64,000 nt of DNA from Maylandia zebra (GCF_041146795.1 NC_135178.1:4780844-4844843); one strand, 5' to 3'; positions 1 through 11,971 are shown, counted from the stretch's first letter. Notes: generated from the sequence alone by a model not told the origin. Translations and numbers: made by a program.

Positions 1-258
1 TGTATATAGTAACTATTAAGCATCATGAGGTGGAGGGTGATTCCCTTTTATTATTTTTATTTCTTTTTTTTGTTGGGAATTGGTAACCCTATTAGTTTGG
101 TTCTTTAAAATTGCTGCTAAGTACTTTTTAACATATCAGAATAGGGAGGATGGTGTAGGTTCATGTTTATTAGATTGATCAGTTTTGCTGAACTATGAAA
201 TATTTCGGGTGCAGTGCATTTTTTGCACACAGGTATAACAGAATGGCTTTAGCTTGAT
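1..258. repeat. Dispersed repeat fragment in ggt5-like intron
   Basis: This stretch is clearly related to 33661-34083 (shared blocks include ATTAAGCATCATGAGGTGG and CAGAATAGGGAGGATGGTG). It lacks about 180 bases present in that copy. The other copy lies inside a hAT-like element, so this is probably a degraded transposon piece in the intron before the first visible ggt exon. Confidence 0.6.
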
Positions 259-337
259 CTTCTCATCATTCCGAGATTCATGGAGACATTTTGGACTGTA
301 GTTTTGTCCTGCTATTCAAGGTCTTTGTATTTCTCAG

Positions 338-945
338 GGGAGCGGCCTCCCTCCAATATGGCCCCTTCTGTGCTGAAGTCTCCGTCGAAGACGCTGGTGA
401 TTGGAGGGTCTGGTGCTGAAATGATTCCACCGGCAGTGGCCTCGGTATGTATGCATGGTACACACACAAAGGTGCCATTACATATTAAATAAAATAAATT
501 GATACGGACTGATGCCCGTCTTTGCTGCATCATAGCAACAAGATTCTTCGACCTAATTTATCCTGTAATCATCACATTCTCACCTCATAGATTTATTTTT
601 TCTCTCCAAGGCGCTCATGAACCACCTTTGGTTTAGAAAGAGTCTTAAGGAGGCAATTGATACTCTGGTTGTTCTTGTAGACTCTAAAAGTGAAGTAAAA
701 CCTGAACCCAAGCTTGAAAAGGTAATTTATTCAATGTATTTAAATGATAAATTAATAAGTTCTACTTCTCTTGTTCCATCTGAGTCTCTCTCTTCTTTGC
801 CCTGCAGGATGTAGTTGATGGTCTTGAAGCTCTGGGACATAAAATAGCAAAATTCTACAACACAGTTAATGCTGTGGAAAAGGCGAGCAGCTGTATCTCT
901 GCATGGTCTGATAAAAGGAAAAAAGGCAAAGCAGCTGGTTACTGA
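338..945 (+). CDS. ggt5: Gamma-glutamyltransferase 5-like, last three exons (3' end of gene)
   Basis: C-terminal end of a gamma-glutamyltransferase, a membrane ectoenzyme that cleaves gamma-glutamyl bonds of glutathione or, for GGT5, leukotriene C4. Exons lie at 338-444, 611-721 and 808-945, each with AG/GT borders, and the frame is open to the TGA at 943-945. The first exon begins with two bases of a split codon; the others are phase 0. Family landmarks are visible: PPSNMAPSVL where the family has PxSSM, then VIGGSGAEMI (oxyanion-hole loop), LMNHLWF, and the characteristic end SDKRKKGKAAGY. The pattern VDSK...EP and the tail fit GGT5 better than GGT1. The catalytic threonine lies upstream of the window. 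Two usually invariant small residues differ: the second Ser of the SS pair is Asn, and the second Gly of the GG pair is Ala. It is either a diverged paralog or a decaying copy with an intact frame. Confidence 0.85.
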
Positions 946-1159
946 GACCAAGAATCAGTGATGTTAGTTATAGAGTATGGTCTTAAGGTTATGATAGCAG
1001 AGCTGTTTGTTTTCATTTTTTCGAAATCTCTCAGTCAGAACATGGTGTATTATGTTTAAGTGGAAGCTAGCGAGCTAACTTCCTGCTAACTTCTAACTCT
1101 GTTAAATTTCATAAATTTAGACAGTTTGTAACTCTCAATGATGCCACAGTGATCGTTTG
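946..1159. other. Downstream flank of ggt5-like gene
   Basis: Probable 3' untranslated and downstream sequence. No recognisable coding potential and no convincing AATAAA close to the stop. Confidence 0.3.
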
Positions 1160-1715
1160 ACTGTGGGACCCAGAAACGGTTAATGACATCAAACTTAAAG
1201 ACCTGATAACTATTTCAAACTATTTACAGAACACCAATAGGAAAGGATGGTTTTGTTTTTTGTTTTTTAAATTTTTGCTGACAAGCAGAGGTGAAGTTTT
1301 TACTGTTTCTTCCCTCAGTAAACATAAACAACGATAGTATTCAGGAAAAAACATTAAATATATATTTATTTATCATGACTCTAGTTTTACATGGCCTATC
1401 AACACACTTTTAACACAAAAGTGAAGACTCAGGGTTGTCTTGGGTTGTTGCTATAGCATCTTAAATTGGTCATGTGATTGGTTTATTGTGGCTATTTTTC
1501 CTCAGCAAATCAGCAGCACTTTTGCGATTGTTTCGCCCTGAGGACAGCTTCAACTGTCTGAGTGTTGAAAAATAGTAACGCGTCCGCACCGCATTTTCTT
1601 GTTAGTAAGGGTAACTGCGTTGTAAAGACTGAATAGTAATTAGATTACTAGTTACTGATAAAAGTACTTTTAACGCCGTTATTCACGTCACTGCTTGTGT
1701 CTAAAAAAAAGTTTG
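1160..1715. repeat. hAT-like dispersed repeat, partial
   Basis: Shares several blocks with 48240-48850 (for example TTTCAAACTATTTACAGAACA, the CAGTAAA(C/T)ATAAACAACGA stretch and the GTATTCAGGA stretch). It ends near 1690 in a TAACGCCGTTATTCACGTCACTG-type terminus of the kind found on fish hAT elements. No transposase remains. Confidence 0.5.
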
Positions 1716-2243
1716 TAATATTGAAAACATAATGTGATGATCAGATTATTTAAATCCCAAATTTAATGCAAAATAGTGCAAAGACAGCATTGTAAACTAG
1801 AATGTTTTTGAAAAATGTTAGGGATTTATATATCTGCCTCAATTTTATACGATCAATATGACGTTTTAAATATTTGTTCATCATAAATCATAGAATATAA
1901 AAAAACAAGGACACAGCTTTCAGGTTGAAATGTGAAGCCTATGACGATGTTTCTTCAACCTGCATCAGGCCAGCAGGAAGAGACTGACTGCAGAAATCTT
2001 TGGTTATATAAAAGATTGTTGGAAAATGAGCTACAGACTTCATGTTCCATTCCACCAGTAAACAATTCATATTTTCAAGTCTCATCAAATTTATGTTTAC
2101 TTTGTAAATTTTAGCCCACTGAATTGTCCAGAAGTGAGAGAAAGTAAGGTCCACTTTATGGCAGCCCCAAGTTATCTATCAATTGATTTGTAGTATAAAC
2201 AAAACCAAAAACATTAGGAGTCCTACTACACAAGTGCAGTTAC
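1716..2243. other. No gene recognised
   Basis: AT-rich sequence without splice-bounded open frames or a repeat that I can name. The last eight bases, GCAGTTAC at 2236-2243, are the left target-site duplication of the next element. Confidence 0.3.
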
Positions 2244-2850
2244 TAGGGATGGGTACCGGTGTCCGGTGGTCTGACATAAACGGTAGTAACCAGACCGAAA
2301 AGCAGCGCACATTTCGGTGCTTTATTTCGGTGCTTTTTTTTTTCGATTCTAGCCAATCATTTTACGTTTCCGAGAATGGTAGGCGGGGCCAGGTACGTAC
2401 GTTCTTTTAGAGCAGAGCTACAGATTAAAAATGCCCAAGACGAAGCGGTCAAAAGTCTGACTGTACTTCACAGCAAAATATGCAAACTCAGCAGCAACAA
2501 GTGCTTTAAGCTGATACTGTGATACTGTCAAAGGAGGTAACACCTGGCGACGCATAGCGTTTTTTTAAAAAGCCGAGAAATGCGCCGTATTTGATAGCTT
2601 GCTGCGAGACCTCACACCGTGCACATCTACTGCGGGTGGGTTGCCTGTTATCGGACCCGGAGCAATATCCCCCAAAAACCCGAAGAATGGAGTCTTGGCC
2701 CCTAGCCCTGCCAGTGTAGCAGAAATGATGACGGATGATGATGCAGCAGCAGCCGTTCTTCTCTGCGTGAGTAGCTTAATGTTGTCCGTGTGTAATTTTC
2801 GTTGAGTAGGCTAACCACGTTATTACATTAATGCATATAAGGTGAACTAG

Positions 2851-4394
2851 TATGGAACGCCAGGACTGCCATAATGAAATAATTAAATACACCATTAAAT
2901 AATTAATTAAATTTGTCAATAATTAATTAAAATTGGAATTAATTAATTAAATAAATTGTTATGACACATGTAATTAATTAATTATTGACACATTTAATTA
3001 ATTATTTATGTATTTCACATTTTAATTAATTATTGACACATTTAATTAATTATTTAATGATATATTTATTTATTTCATTTTGGCAGTCCTGGCGCCTGGC
3101 TCTCATCATGAAATAATTTTATCTGTCAGCCTCACCCATCAAACTCAGGGGGCGGGGTTAACGCTGCCCATGCAGCTTCTCTAACATTTGATTGGTTGCC
3201 GTGCAAAGTAAGTCAAAACAGGTCGATCCTAGATAATCGATTGCTTGTGTAGACTTGGGGCAGCCAGGTATCCCAGAATGCAGATCAAATCACAAGCAGC
3301 AATGGTGGTGGTGTAGTTTTAAAATACCCCGTTTTTCTGTCACCAGCTACACTTTTAACAGTGTTTTAGCCGCGAATGTCGCGACGTATGTCTGGTCAGG
3401 TTGTCAACATAGAACATGTTTGCAAAAGTGCTCAGATGTTTTCAGAGATTTCACTAGCTCTGCTAACAATTAGCATGCAGAGTGCACCCAGGGGGTTACG
3501 TTAACCGGTTTGTTTACATATTCCACTCTCCGTGTTCCACATGTTGCATTCGCAGATTCTCATTTTCACCGAACGATCGTCTCTTTCCGCCTGGTCTTGT
3601 GTCTCTGTGCTTCTGTAACATAAAGAACGAGCTGACATTTTTCTTACGAAACCAGCGATCAGCTCAACAGACCCTCAGTTTACCTGCATGCATCCTCCTC
3701 CTCATCTGTCAGCTGTTTAACACCTGCTGCTAATTCAAGAAACACGCCTAGTTACCTGGTGATAGTCACAGTTTAACTGGGCAGCCGGTGCTCGATATAA
3801 AGCAATGTCAGCGCATTTTTCTGCACAAGATAAGTAAATATAGTGTTTTCCCCGAGCGCAGAGCTGCTGGAGCTCGTTTCCTTACAGAGCACTTTATAGG
3901 CGAACAGCTTTATCAGCGGCTGATGTCCAATCACCGGCACACAGCTTTCAAACCTCAGCTGAGTTTTAGCTCTCAGTGGTTAAACGCTGGACTTCATTCA
4001 CTCAGGTTCTGTCTGTCGGGTCACGTTTACTTCGCTGTTTTATTTACAACTGAGCAAATCGGTTTGGCTGAGGTTAAAGTTTCTCATAACTACATAGTTT
4101 CACAGACGTTTAATGGTTCACTGGCACATGTGTTAGACTGAACTATCATCTAAATATCATCTGTTTTTTAATAGTTATTCAACTGTATTCTAAGCACCAG
4201 CTGTCTGTTAGAATGTGATTTTTTTTTTCTCTCTCTGTTGGCAGAGGTATAAAAATGCGCAGGAAAATCTGACATGCATGGCGAACTTCACCGACGATAT
4301 TTAGGGAGGAATAAACACACATCAAACATAAATGAACCAATTGCCTGTCTCCATAATTGAGAGCATTTTCTCTTCTTATGTCAACACTCTCTCT

Positions 4395-4435
<41 letters not shown>

Positions 4436-6306
4436 TTTTCGGTCATGTTATGTTTACCTGTCAAAGGCTTGTTACAAACTATGAAACACATTGTGCAGAC
4501 TTCTGGATGTTAGAAGAAAACTAATACTGCTCATGAATGAGACTAAAGGCAGGAAGGTGTCCTTTAAAACTAAACATGTCAATAGGACCTCCCTGTTTAT
4601 ATCATAGTTTATGATATAGCACGTGTATTTCAGTAATAGCCTGCTGATTTCAGTGTAGTGGTGACCAGTCACACAGCTCACATAGGGGTTATCTGTGATA
4701 CTCCTTAACTATAATTTATCCAAGTTAACTTCAGTTAACCATTCAGACGGTTCTTTTGCAATGAAAAACATAAACACCCATGCTGCCGGTAGGTTTCCTC
4801 AGTGCCAGCTGTTAACATTATAGCTGCTTATGCAGTAACCATGGTAACCACGGACTCTGAGCGGCTGGATCGATGGAGGTCAGACGACAATTTTACATGT
4901 ATGATCTTAAAACAGGACACAGCCACTATACGTGCTGGCCTCATATCAAATGTGAAGGCAGACTGAGTCTATGTTTGACGTTTTTTATATCTAATCTTCC
5001 TTTTCAAACATTTAAACAGCAGCGAGTCTGCAGCTGAGGGAATACAAACTCAAATTGTCGGAACAGGTTTGCTCGTTTCTTGGATTCATTTGGTGATTTA
5101 TTAAATGTATAACTGTTATTCTAATCTGCTGCTGAGTCTCTTACACTTTTCTTTATGCTGTATATTTTCACGTCTCTGGAATAGTTGGCAGTTAGATAGT
5201 CAGCTGGGAAACTCTGTGTTAACTCATGGAGCTGAGGATATCGTGGATATGCTGACCTCGCTGCGTGGTGTACAGAGCGAGGTCAGCATGATTAATATTC
5301 ACTATAAAAATATTAGCCGAACATCATGAAGTCTGTATGTGTTTCATAGTGTCGAACAACCTTTGTACAGTTAAAGCCAGCAGTTACTACATGACGGAAA
5401 CACCAACGTTATCTCTTTTATGTGTTTATACACAGGTCACGCTGATTACTGAACAAAAACCCAAAGATCAGATGTTAAACAGATCTATTTGCTCTCTCTC
5501 CTCCTTAAACATGTTTTTAATGTTAGTTATAATTCAGAATTGGCGACTGAAACACGTAGGACACATAAGAACATCAGGAAATAAAACATCGATAAATATA
5601 ACCTCAGTAAAAGAAGTCAGCGGGGGTTACTACAGCTGTGTACCGGGGCCTGCGCTTTGTCGGTGGGATTGCTTGCGAGGCGAGCGGGTCTATCCCACGC
5701 TTTGCCGTGAGACTGGACAGACATCTCCGACATCATCGAAGCACTTTTGCAAAGAGGCTGTATCTTGACAAACCGACCAGACACATGAAGATTAAACCAC
5801 TACATTCTCGGCTAAAAAAATATTAAAACGGTATTTGGTAACACACAAAGAGGGTTTTTCAAAGTCCGTTCTGTTAGCTTCCACATGCCGGTTGTTGTGT
5901 GCTAGAAACAATGGCCACCAGGCCAAAGCAATGGTTTTGACTCGATCAGCGTTAACCCCGCCCCCTGAGTTTGATGGGTGAGGCTGACAGATAAAATTAT
6001 TTCATGATGAGAGCCAGGCGCCAGGACTGCCAAAATGAAATAAATAAATATATCATTAAATAATTAATTAAATGTGTCAATAATTAATTAAATGTGTCAA
6101 TAATTAATTAAAATGTGAAATACATAAATAATTAATTAAATGTGTCAATAATTAATTAATTACATGTGTCAATAATTAATTAATTACATGTGTCATAACT
6201 ATTTATTTAATTAATTAATTCCAATTTTAATTAATTATTGACACATTTAATTAATTATTTAATGGTGTATTTAATTAATTCATTATGGCAGTCCTGGCGT
6301 TCCATA
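2851..6306. mobile_element. Long-terminal-inverted-repeat transposon nested in the hAT
   Basis: Begins TATGGAACGCCAGGACTGCC and ends with its exact reverse complement GGCAGTCCTGGCGTTCCATA. It is flanked by the 6-bp direct repeat AACTAG at 2845-2850 and 6307-6312. The arms (about 2851-3165 and 5948-6306) are AT-rich, with many ATTAATTAAT units, and end in a shared block spanning a GGCGGGGTTAACGC motif. More weakly, 3330-3440 pairs with 5690-5830, so the inverted arms were probably about 600 bp long. The centre has no convincing gene. It contains a T tract at 4397-4432. I could not assign a superfamily from a 6-bp duplication. Confidence 0.8.
4397..4432. repeat. Poly-T tract
   Basis: A run of about 35 T. 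Possibly the tail of a minus-strand retroposed fragment or simple expansion. Confidence 0.8.
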
Positions 6307-6701
6307 AACTAGCAAACATCATCATAGCTACATGCGGCTGTCTTCTTGTTTGATGGCAGATACTCCCTTCACCCTGGCCAAAAAGGCTAAAATGACCAAA
6401 GAAAAAGTGGAAAACAGTTAAACATGAGAGGTTTTTGGACAAAGTTTGTGTTTTTTCCATTGTTTAAGCACTGCTTCCAGCCAAGAGTGATACCATATAT
6501 GCCCCATAGCTGCAGAAAAGGCTAACATTGTTATCTTTTTACAAAAAACAGCTGAACATGAGAGGTTTTTGGACCAATTTTGTGTTCTCCATTCTTTAAG
6601 CACCGGTTTGAGCACCGTTTGAGCACCGGCACCGTTTCAAAAGTACCGATTTGGCACCGGTATCGGATAAAACCTAAACGATACCCATCCCTAGCAGTTA
6701 C

Positions 6702-7895
6702 TGTTACTGGCATGTCAGTATCAACAAAGCTAGATCTCACACACTGTTAGAGCCAAATAGAAATGTCAGTTTTTTTATCTGAATATTCTAAGTCACATTT
6801 AAATGCTTTTCAATATTAGTTTTTTTTTTTTCCTTCAGTTTGCATATTAAGATTTTTTTGCACAGTTCATCCTGTTATTGTTTTGCTGTTATAAAGTGTA
6901 GGTAATTCTGCTGATGTGCTCAGGGTTAAAGTTAATCAGAAAAGGAGTTTGAAAAGCAACAGTTTTCTTTTTATAGCTGTTTAATGGGTTTTATTGACAG
7001 GAATAGATAACCCGGACTTGAACTGAAAATGTTTTATTTTCAAACTGACAGTTTTGTGTACAATAAATTCCTTTCTTCAGTGTTTAATGTCTGCCTTGTT
7101 TTCATTATTGGATTACATTTAAGCTGCCTTTTGGAAATCACGAGTCAGAAACTTTATGTTCTGCAGAAGAGACAGAAGCTTATAGAAAACAATTGCTTTC
7201 AAAACACACGGGTCATGTGACTGTGACAAAATCTGAAGTTTTGGTGCACTTCACCCCAGTTCCAACACGTGGCGTACCTGCTGCTTCAAGGTACTGCCAG
7301 GCGCCAGAATTCACATTTTTGTCAACCGGAGTGATTTGTAATAAAGATTTGTTTTAGATAGTACCGCTTTAATTTATTAAATGTGCATGTGTAAAAGAAA
7401 ACAATACCCTCTCTCTGACCTGGATTTAAAGTGTAATCAAATAAATATTATATAGATAAATATTCTACTCGAATAATTACTGGCATAGAGATGTGAGAAG
7501 GCAAGATACTGCTGGGTGAGCTCATATATGCACTTGTATAAGCAGAGAGAGAGTGGCACACAGAGCTGCAAACTCTTAAAAATATCTCATTAAAAATATC
7601 TTCCTCACTACAACCGTACATTCACATACTGTGATCAAAAAATAAAGCAGACCGAGCTCAAAACCAACTGTAAACCTGTGTGGCTATTATAGTAAATGTA
7701 GTAATGTTACCCAGAGATATATTTGAGGGCTCACTTGTGACCCATCCCATGTCCATCCAAGAGAGGTGGGTTAGTGCAGCTCGGACAAGCCATTGTATCT
7801 CTGCCCAGAAAGCCAGTTAGCGGCTAGCTGACTAAGCTATCAGAGTTAGCTCCAACGACGGACACAAGTTATAGCAAGGACTGCATGGGACATAA
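6702..7895. other. No gene recognised
   Basis: AT-rich sequence between the hAT element and the LINE remnants. Open frames are short and lack family signatures. Confidence 0.3.
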
Positions 7896-7980
7896 CACTT
7901 TAGACAGGCGAGGCTGCTTGTGACATTATCCACCAAATTTCCCCTTGTGGGACAATTAAAGGATTATTCTATTCTATCCA
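7896..7980 (+). repeat. LINE 3' tail
   Basis: The pattern TTTCCCCTTGTGGGACAATTAAAGGATTATTCTATTCTAT is a typical fish CR1/Rex-type LINE 3' end with a short pentamer tail (ATTCT units); only the end is preserved. Confidence 0.6.
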
Positions 7981-7984
7981 CTCT

Positions 7985-9760
7985 GCCATAGCCTGGTTAT
8001 AGACTCAGCACCCGAGTGCCTTCATTGCTATGTATGGGTGACTTCAACCATGTCAGCTTTGACTATACTGCTAACTTTCACACAGGGAGAGAATTGTAGA
8101 CCTACTGTATGCTAATGTTAAGGATGCATACAGTTCCTCCTTCGTCCCCCGACTGGTACGCCATGTCCCAGTGGCCCCCAGAATTACAGGCCTGTGACTT
8201 ACACGTCATGAAGACACTGGAAAAATTCATCCAGCTCCAGCCTATTGTCATGCCACAACAGGATCCCCTTCAGTTCCCCCACCAGCCCCGCCTCGGAGCT
8301 GAGGACGCCATCATGTACCTGCTCAATCATGTCTACGCCCATCTGGACCAGCTCTCTACCCTCTACACCACAGACTTCATCCACTGCACAGAGACCTGCC
8401 ATCTTCAGAAGTTTTCTGATGACTCTGTGGTGGTTCGATACATGGGTGATGAGAGTGAGGCTGTGAGTAAGTCCTTTGTCACATGGTGCAAGCAGAATCC
8501 TTTGCAGCTCAATGTGACAAAGACCAAAGAATTGATTGTAGGGGTCCTCAGGAAGCACAAACTGGACTCCAACCTGCTGCTGACCTTCTACTGCTCGTCT
8601 ATTGAGAGCCAGCTGACATACTGCATCACAGCATGTTATGACAGTTGCACTAAGGTGGATAGAGGAGTAGTCAAGGCAACACATATGATGACCTGTGGCC
8701 CTTTCCCCTCCCTGATGGACATCTATTCCTTCTGCTGCCTCAACAGAGCAACAAACATCAAGGACAGCTCCCACCCTGGTTTTGACCTGTTCAACCTGCT
8801 TCCCTCAAGAAAGTGCTACAGGTGCATCGGCACAAAGACTGACAGACTCAAAAATAGTTTCTTCCCAAAAAGCTATAACCACCCAGAACTCACACGTTCA
8901 CTGACTTCTTCTCTTTGGCTCTAACGGAGGCGGTTGCATCTCTCTCCCTCTCCCTCATCTTATCTTTCCTGCTTGGTTTCTTATGTCCTTGTCTAGTTTT
9001 GTCTAACTTTAACCCTCAGAGAGTCTCTCAGTCATGTTCTATAAAACCTAAAGATGGGCTCTGAGTACCCAGACTGTTCTTATTGAACACAGATCATTGA
9101 CGGACATTTAGATCTGCTGTAAAATTGGATGCAGCTCGATCGCACTAAACCCAAACAACCACCATTTCTCTCATCTAACTACCCAAGTTACTGCTAGAAG
9201 GACCTCAAGGCCGAGGGTGGCTGAAAACAACAAATTCTTCTCCCTTATAACGAGACTGTGTTATGGCTCTCTGCGCTACACCCTTCAAGGCGCAGAGAGC
9301 CTAAAAGGTTGGCTGTAGGACTGTTTACTTCTGCCCAACCGGGTGAAGGGACACTCTCTCAGCTGAACACAGGATACACATGCGCACACACACACGTATA
9401 CAGACACAGACATACCCTCATCCCCCTCCTCCCTCCAAACACCTCAGATACTTGCCTCCAGCGCAGAGATGCTGCAGGACTGGATGCTGCTGTCTACACC
9501 GGGAAACTCTTACCCCATACCCACCACATGGTTTTTTTGTTTTCTGTTCTCATACTGATCTCCTACTAGAAGCTCAGTCTGAGATAAGTTCTCTTTTTCT
9601 CTCCTCCATGGATATTTAAAAAAAAAAATACTGTCCATATGTATATAGCGCAGCAGAAACTTATAATCATAAAACTGGATATTTATAATTGAGCTATTTG
9701 TACATATTACATCTATTTCTTATATTTTGTAAACTTTGTACTAAATTAAAAAACAACATA
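7985..9760 (+). pseudogene. Decayed Rex/CR1-type LINE (endonuclease and reverse transcriptase fragments)
   Basis: Remnant of a non-LTR retrotransposon. Around 8035-8110 the GDFNHVS endonuclease motif is readable in broken frame. The frame 8109-8924 (271 codons) then joins pieces of the reverse-transcriptase region: HVMKTLEKFIQLQPIV, DPLQFPHQPRLGAEDAIMYL, a degenerate FADD box as KFSDDSVVV, LQLNVTKTKELIV, and the C-terminal SSHPGFDLFNLLPSRKCYR block. A large part between the LGAEDAI and DDS blocks is missing, so the long open frame results from internal deletion and is not a functional enzyme. Downstream to 9760 is likely LINE 3' region. Antisense frames here are shadows. Confidence 0.75.
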
Positions 9761-10084
9761 TGCAGTCTGTTACTGTTCTCATTGTCTTGGAGCAACTGTA
9801 ACCTTATAATTTCCTTAGGATTTGATAAAGTATTCTCATTCATTAGAATCAGAATTTAGATTTGAACATTTTTATTTTTATGTACAAATATTATTTTAAT
9901 ATTATTATTGTGTGTGAGGGTGAAAAGCCCAAAGTTTTGGAAGAGGCATACAGGCACTGTGGAAAAAGTAAAAATGTGTGTGAGTTCTCTAAAACCGTTT
10001 TTGTGAACACTTTTCTAAGTACCGTATGTTTTAAAATGTGAAACATGATTTTATTGACATGATCATCAAAGAACATGATTTTTA
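9761..10084. other. No gene recognised
   Basis: AT-rich flank between the LINE remnant and the Tc1 element. The last two bases (TA, 10083-10084) are the target-site duplication of the Tc1. Confidence 0.3.
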
Positions 10085-10302
10085 CAGGGAGTGCAGAATT
10101 ATTAGGCAAATGAGTATTTTGTCCACATCATCCTCTTCATGCATGTTGTCTTACTCCAAGCTGTATAGGCTCGAAAGCCTACTACCAATTAAGCATATTA
10201 GGTGATGTGCATCTCTGTAATGAGAAGGGGTGTGGTCTAATGACATCAACACCCTATATCAGGTGTGCATAATTATTAGGCAACGTCCTTTCCTTTGGCA
10301 AA

Positions 10303-11056
10303 ATGGGTCAAAAGAAGGACTTGACAGGCTCAGAAAAGTCAAAAATAGTGAGATATCTTGCAGAGGGATGCAGCAGTCTCAAAATTGCAAAGCTTCTGAA
10401 GCGTGATCATCGAACAATCAAGCGTTTCATTCAAAATAGTCAACAGGGTCGCAAGAAGCGTGTGGAAAAACCAAGGCGCAAAATAACTGCCCATGAACTG
10501 AGAAAAGTCAAGCGTGCAGCTGCCAAGATGCCACTTGCCACCAGTTTGGCCATATTTCAGAGCTGCAACATCACTGGAGTGCCCAAAAGCACAAGGTGTG
10601 CAATACTCAGAGACATGGCCAAGGTAAGAAAGGCTGAAAGACGACCACCACTGAACAAGACACACAAGCTGAAACGTCAAGACTGGGCCAAGAAATATCT
10701 CAAGACTGGTTTTTCTAAGGTTTTATGGACTGATGAAATGAGAGTGAGTCTTGATGGGCCAGATGGATGGGCCCGTGGCTGGATTGGTAAAGGGCAGAGA
10801 GCTCCAGTCCGACTCAGACGCCAGCAAGGTGGAGGTGGAGTACTGGTTTGGGCTGGTATCATCAAAGATGAGCTTGTGGGGCCTTTTCGGGTTGAGGATG
10901 GAGTCAAGCTCAACTCCCAGTCCTACTGCCAGTTTCTGGAAGACACCTTCTTCAAGCAGTGGTACAGGAAGAAGTCTGCATCCTTCAAGAAAAACATGAT
11001 TTTCATGCAGGACAATGCTCCATCACACGCGTCCAAGTACTCCACAGCGTGGCTGG

Positions 11057-11116
<60 letters not shown>

Positions 11117-11641
11117 TTTTTTTTTTTTTTATCTTATTCTTTCCCAGTTAAATTTACCCTTCATTCTAATTTGTGTTGTACAGTTATTTCATTTTTAACC
11201 TTAATTTATATTTTATTCCTTCCTAGTTAAATTTACCCTTTTTAATTTTTCATATTTATTTCCTGTCTTATTCATAGCCTTTTCCTTTTTTGTTTTCTTT
11301 AGGTCACGAGCAGTTGTCCAAGCATTTCACTACATATTGTACTGTGTATGACTGTGTACGTGACAAATAAAATTTGAATTTGAAAGGGTATAAAAGAAGA
11401 AAAACTAATGACATGGCCTCCTTGTTCACCTGATCTGAACCCCATTGAGAACCTGTGGTCCATCATCAAATGTGAGATTTACAAGGAGGGAAAACAGTAC
11501 ACCTCTCTGAACAGTGTCTGGGAGGCTGTGGTTGCTGCTGCACGCAATGTTGATGGTGAACAGATCAAAACACTGACAGAATCCATGGATGGCAGGCTTT
11601 TGAGTGTCCTTGCAAAGAAAGGTGGCTATATTGGTCGCTGA
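10303..11641 (+). pseudogene. Tc1 transposase, DD34E type, split by an insertion
   Basis: The cut-and-paste transposase of the surrounding element. The N-terminal half (from ATG 10303) has paired-type helix-turn-helix DNA binding (SEKSKIVRYLAEGCSSLKIA, HRTIKRFI), then the first catalytic Asp in LWTDEMRVSLDG and the second in FMQDNAPSHASKY. It reads to about 11055 and is broken by an (AT)n-bearing insert at 11058-11388. The frame resumes at about 11391 with TWPPCSPDLNPIENLWSIIK, which holds the catalytic Glu, and runs to a TGA at 11639-11641. Both halves are free of stops, so the insertion appears to be the main disabling event. Inactive as it stands. Confidence 0.93.
11058..11388 (+). repeat. 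AT microsatellite plus LINE 3' tail inserted in the transposase
   Basis: An (AT)n run at 11058-11111 is followed by T-rich sequence. At 11303-11386 there is a LINE-type 3' end (GTCCAAGCATTTCACTACAT and AAATAAAATTTGAATTTGAA). The best reading is a 5'-truncated + strand retroposon whose insertion site also holds an expanded dinucleotide repeat. Target duplications are not clear. Confidence 0.7.
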
Positions 11642-11971
11642 TTTGTTTTTGTTTTGTTTTTGAATGTCAGAAATGTCTATTTGTGAATGTGGAGATGTTA
11701 TATTGGTGTCACTGGTAAAAATAAATAATTGAAATGGGTATATATTTGTTTTTTGTTAAGTTGCCTAATAATTATGCACAGTAATAGTCACCTGCACACA
11801 CAGATATCCCCCTAAAATAGCTAAAACTAAAAACAAACTAAAAACTACTTCCAAAAACATTCAGCTTTGATATTAATGAGTTTTTTGGGTTCATTGAGAA
11901 CATGGTTGTTGTTCAATAATAAAATTATTCCTCAAAAATACAACTTGCCTAATAATTCTGCACTCCCTGTA

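Larger units (their letters stand above)
2244..6693. mobile_element. hAT-like DNA transposon, non-autonomous, with nested element
   Basis: Termini are TAGGGATGGGTACC on the left and GGTATCG...GATACCCATCCCTA on the right, imperfect inverted repeats. They are bounded by the perfect 8-bp direct repeat GCAGTTAC at 2236-2243 and 6694-6701. Eight-base duplications and short TAGGG...CCCTA ends fit the hAT superfamily. No transposase frame is present. After removing the nested element (2851-6306) about 1 kb of hAT sequence remains. Confidence 0.85.
10085..11969 (+). mobile_element. Tc1-like transposon with IR/DR termini
   Basis: Ends CAGGGAGTGCAGAATTATTA and its reverse complement, flanked by TA at 10083-10084 and 11970-11971. 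A second, inner copy of the repeat core occurs at 10265-10284 (GTGCATAATTATTAGGCAAC) and inverted at 11760-11779, giving the inverted-repeat/direct-repeat layout of Sleeping Beauty-type Tc1 elements. It carries a transposase gene on the + strand, now disrupted by an insertion. Confidence 0.95.

Noticed and set aside
3788-4141. 117-codon frame
   Set aside because: Lies inside the long-TIR transposon, with no splice context, no homology that I recognise and ordinary chance length for the base composition.
5337-5768. 143-codon frame
   Set aside because: Inside the same transposon and partly in its inverted arm; no recognisable domain.
8199-8774. 191-codon antisense frame
   Set aside because: It is the complement of the LINE remnant frame and has no family signature.
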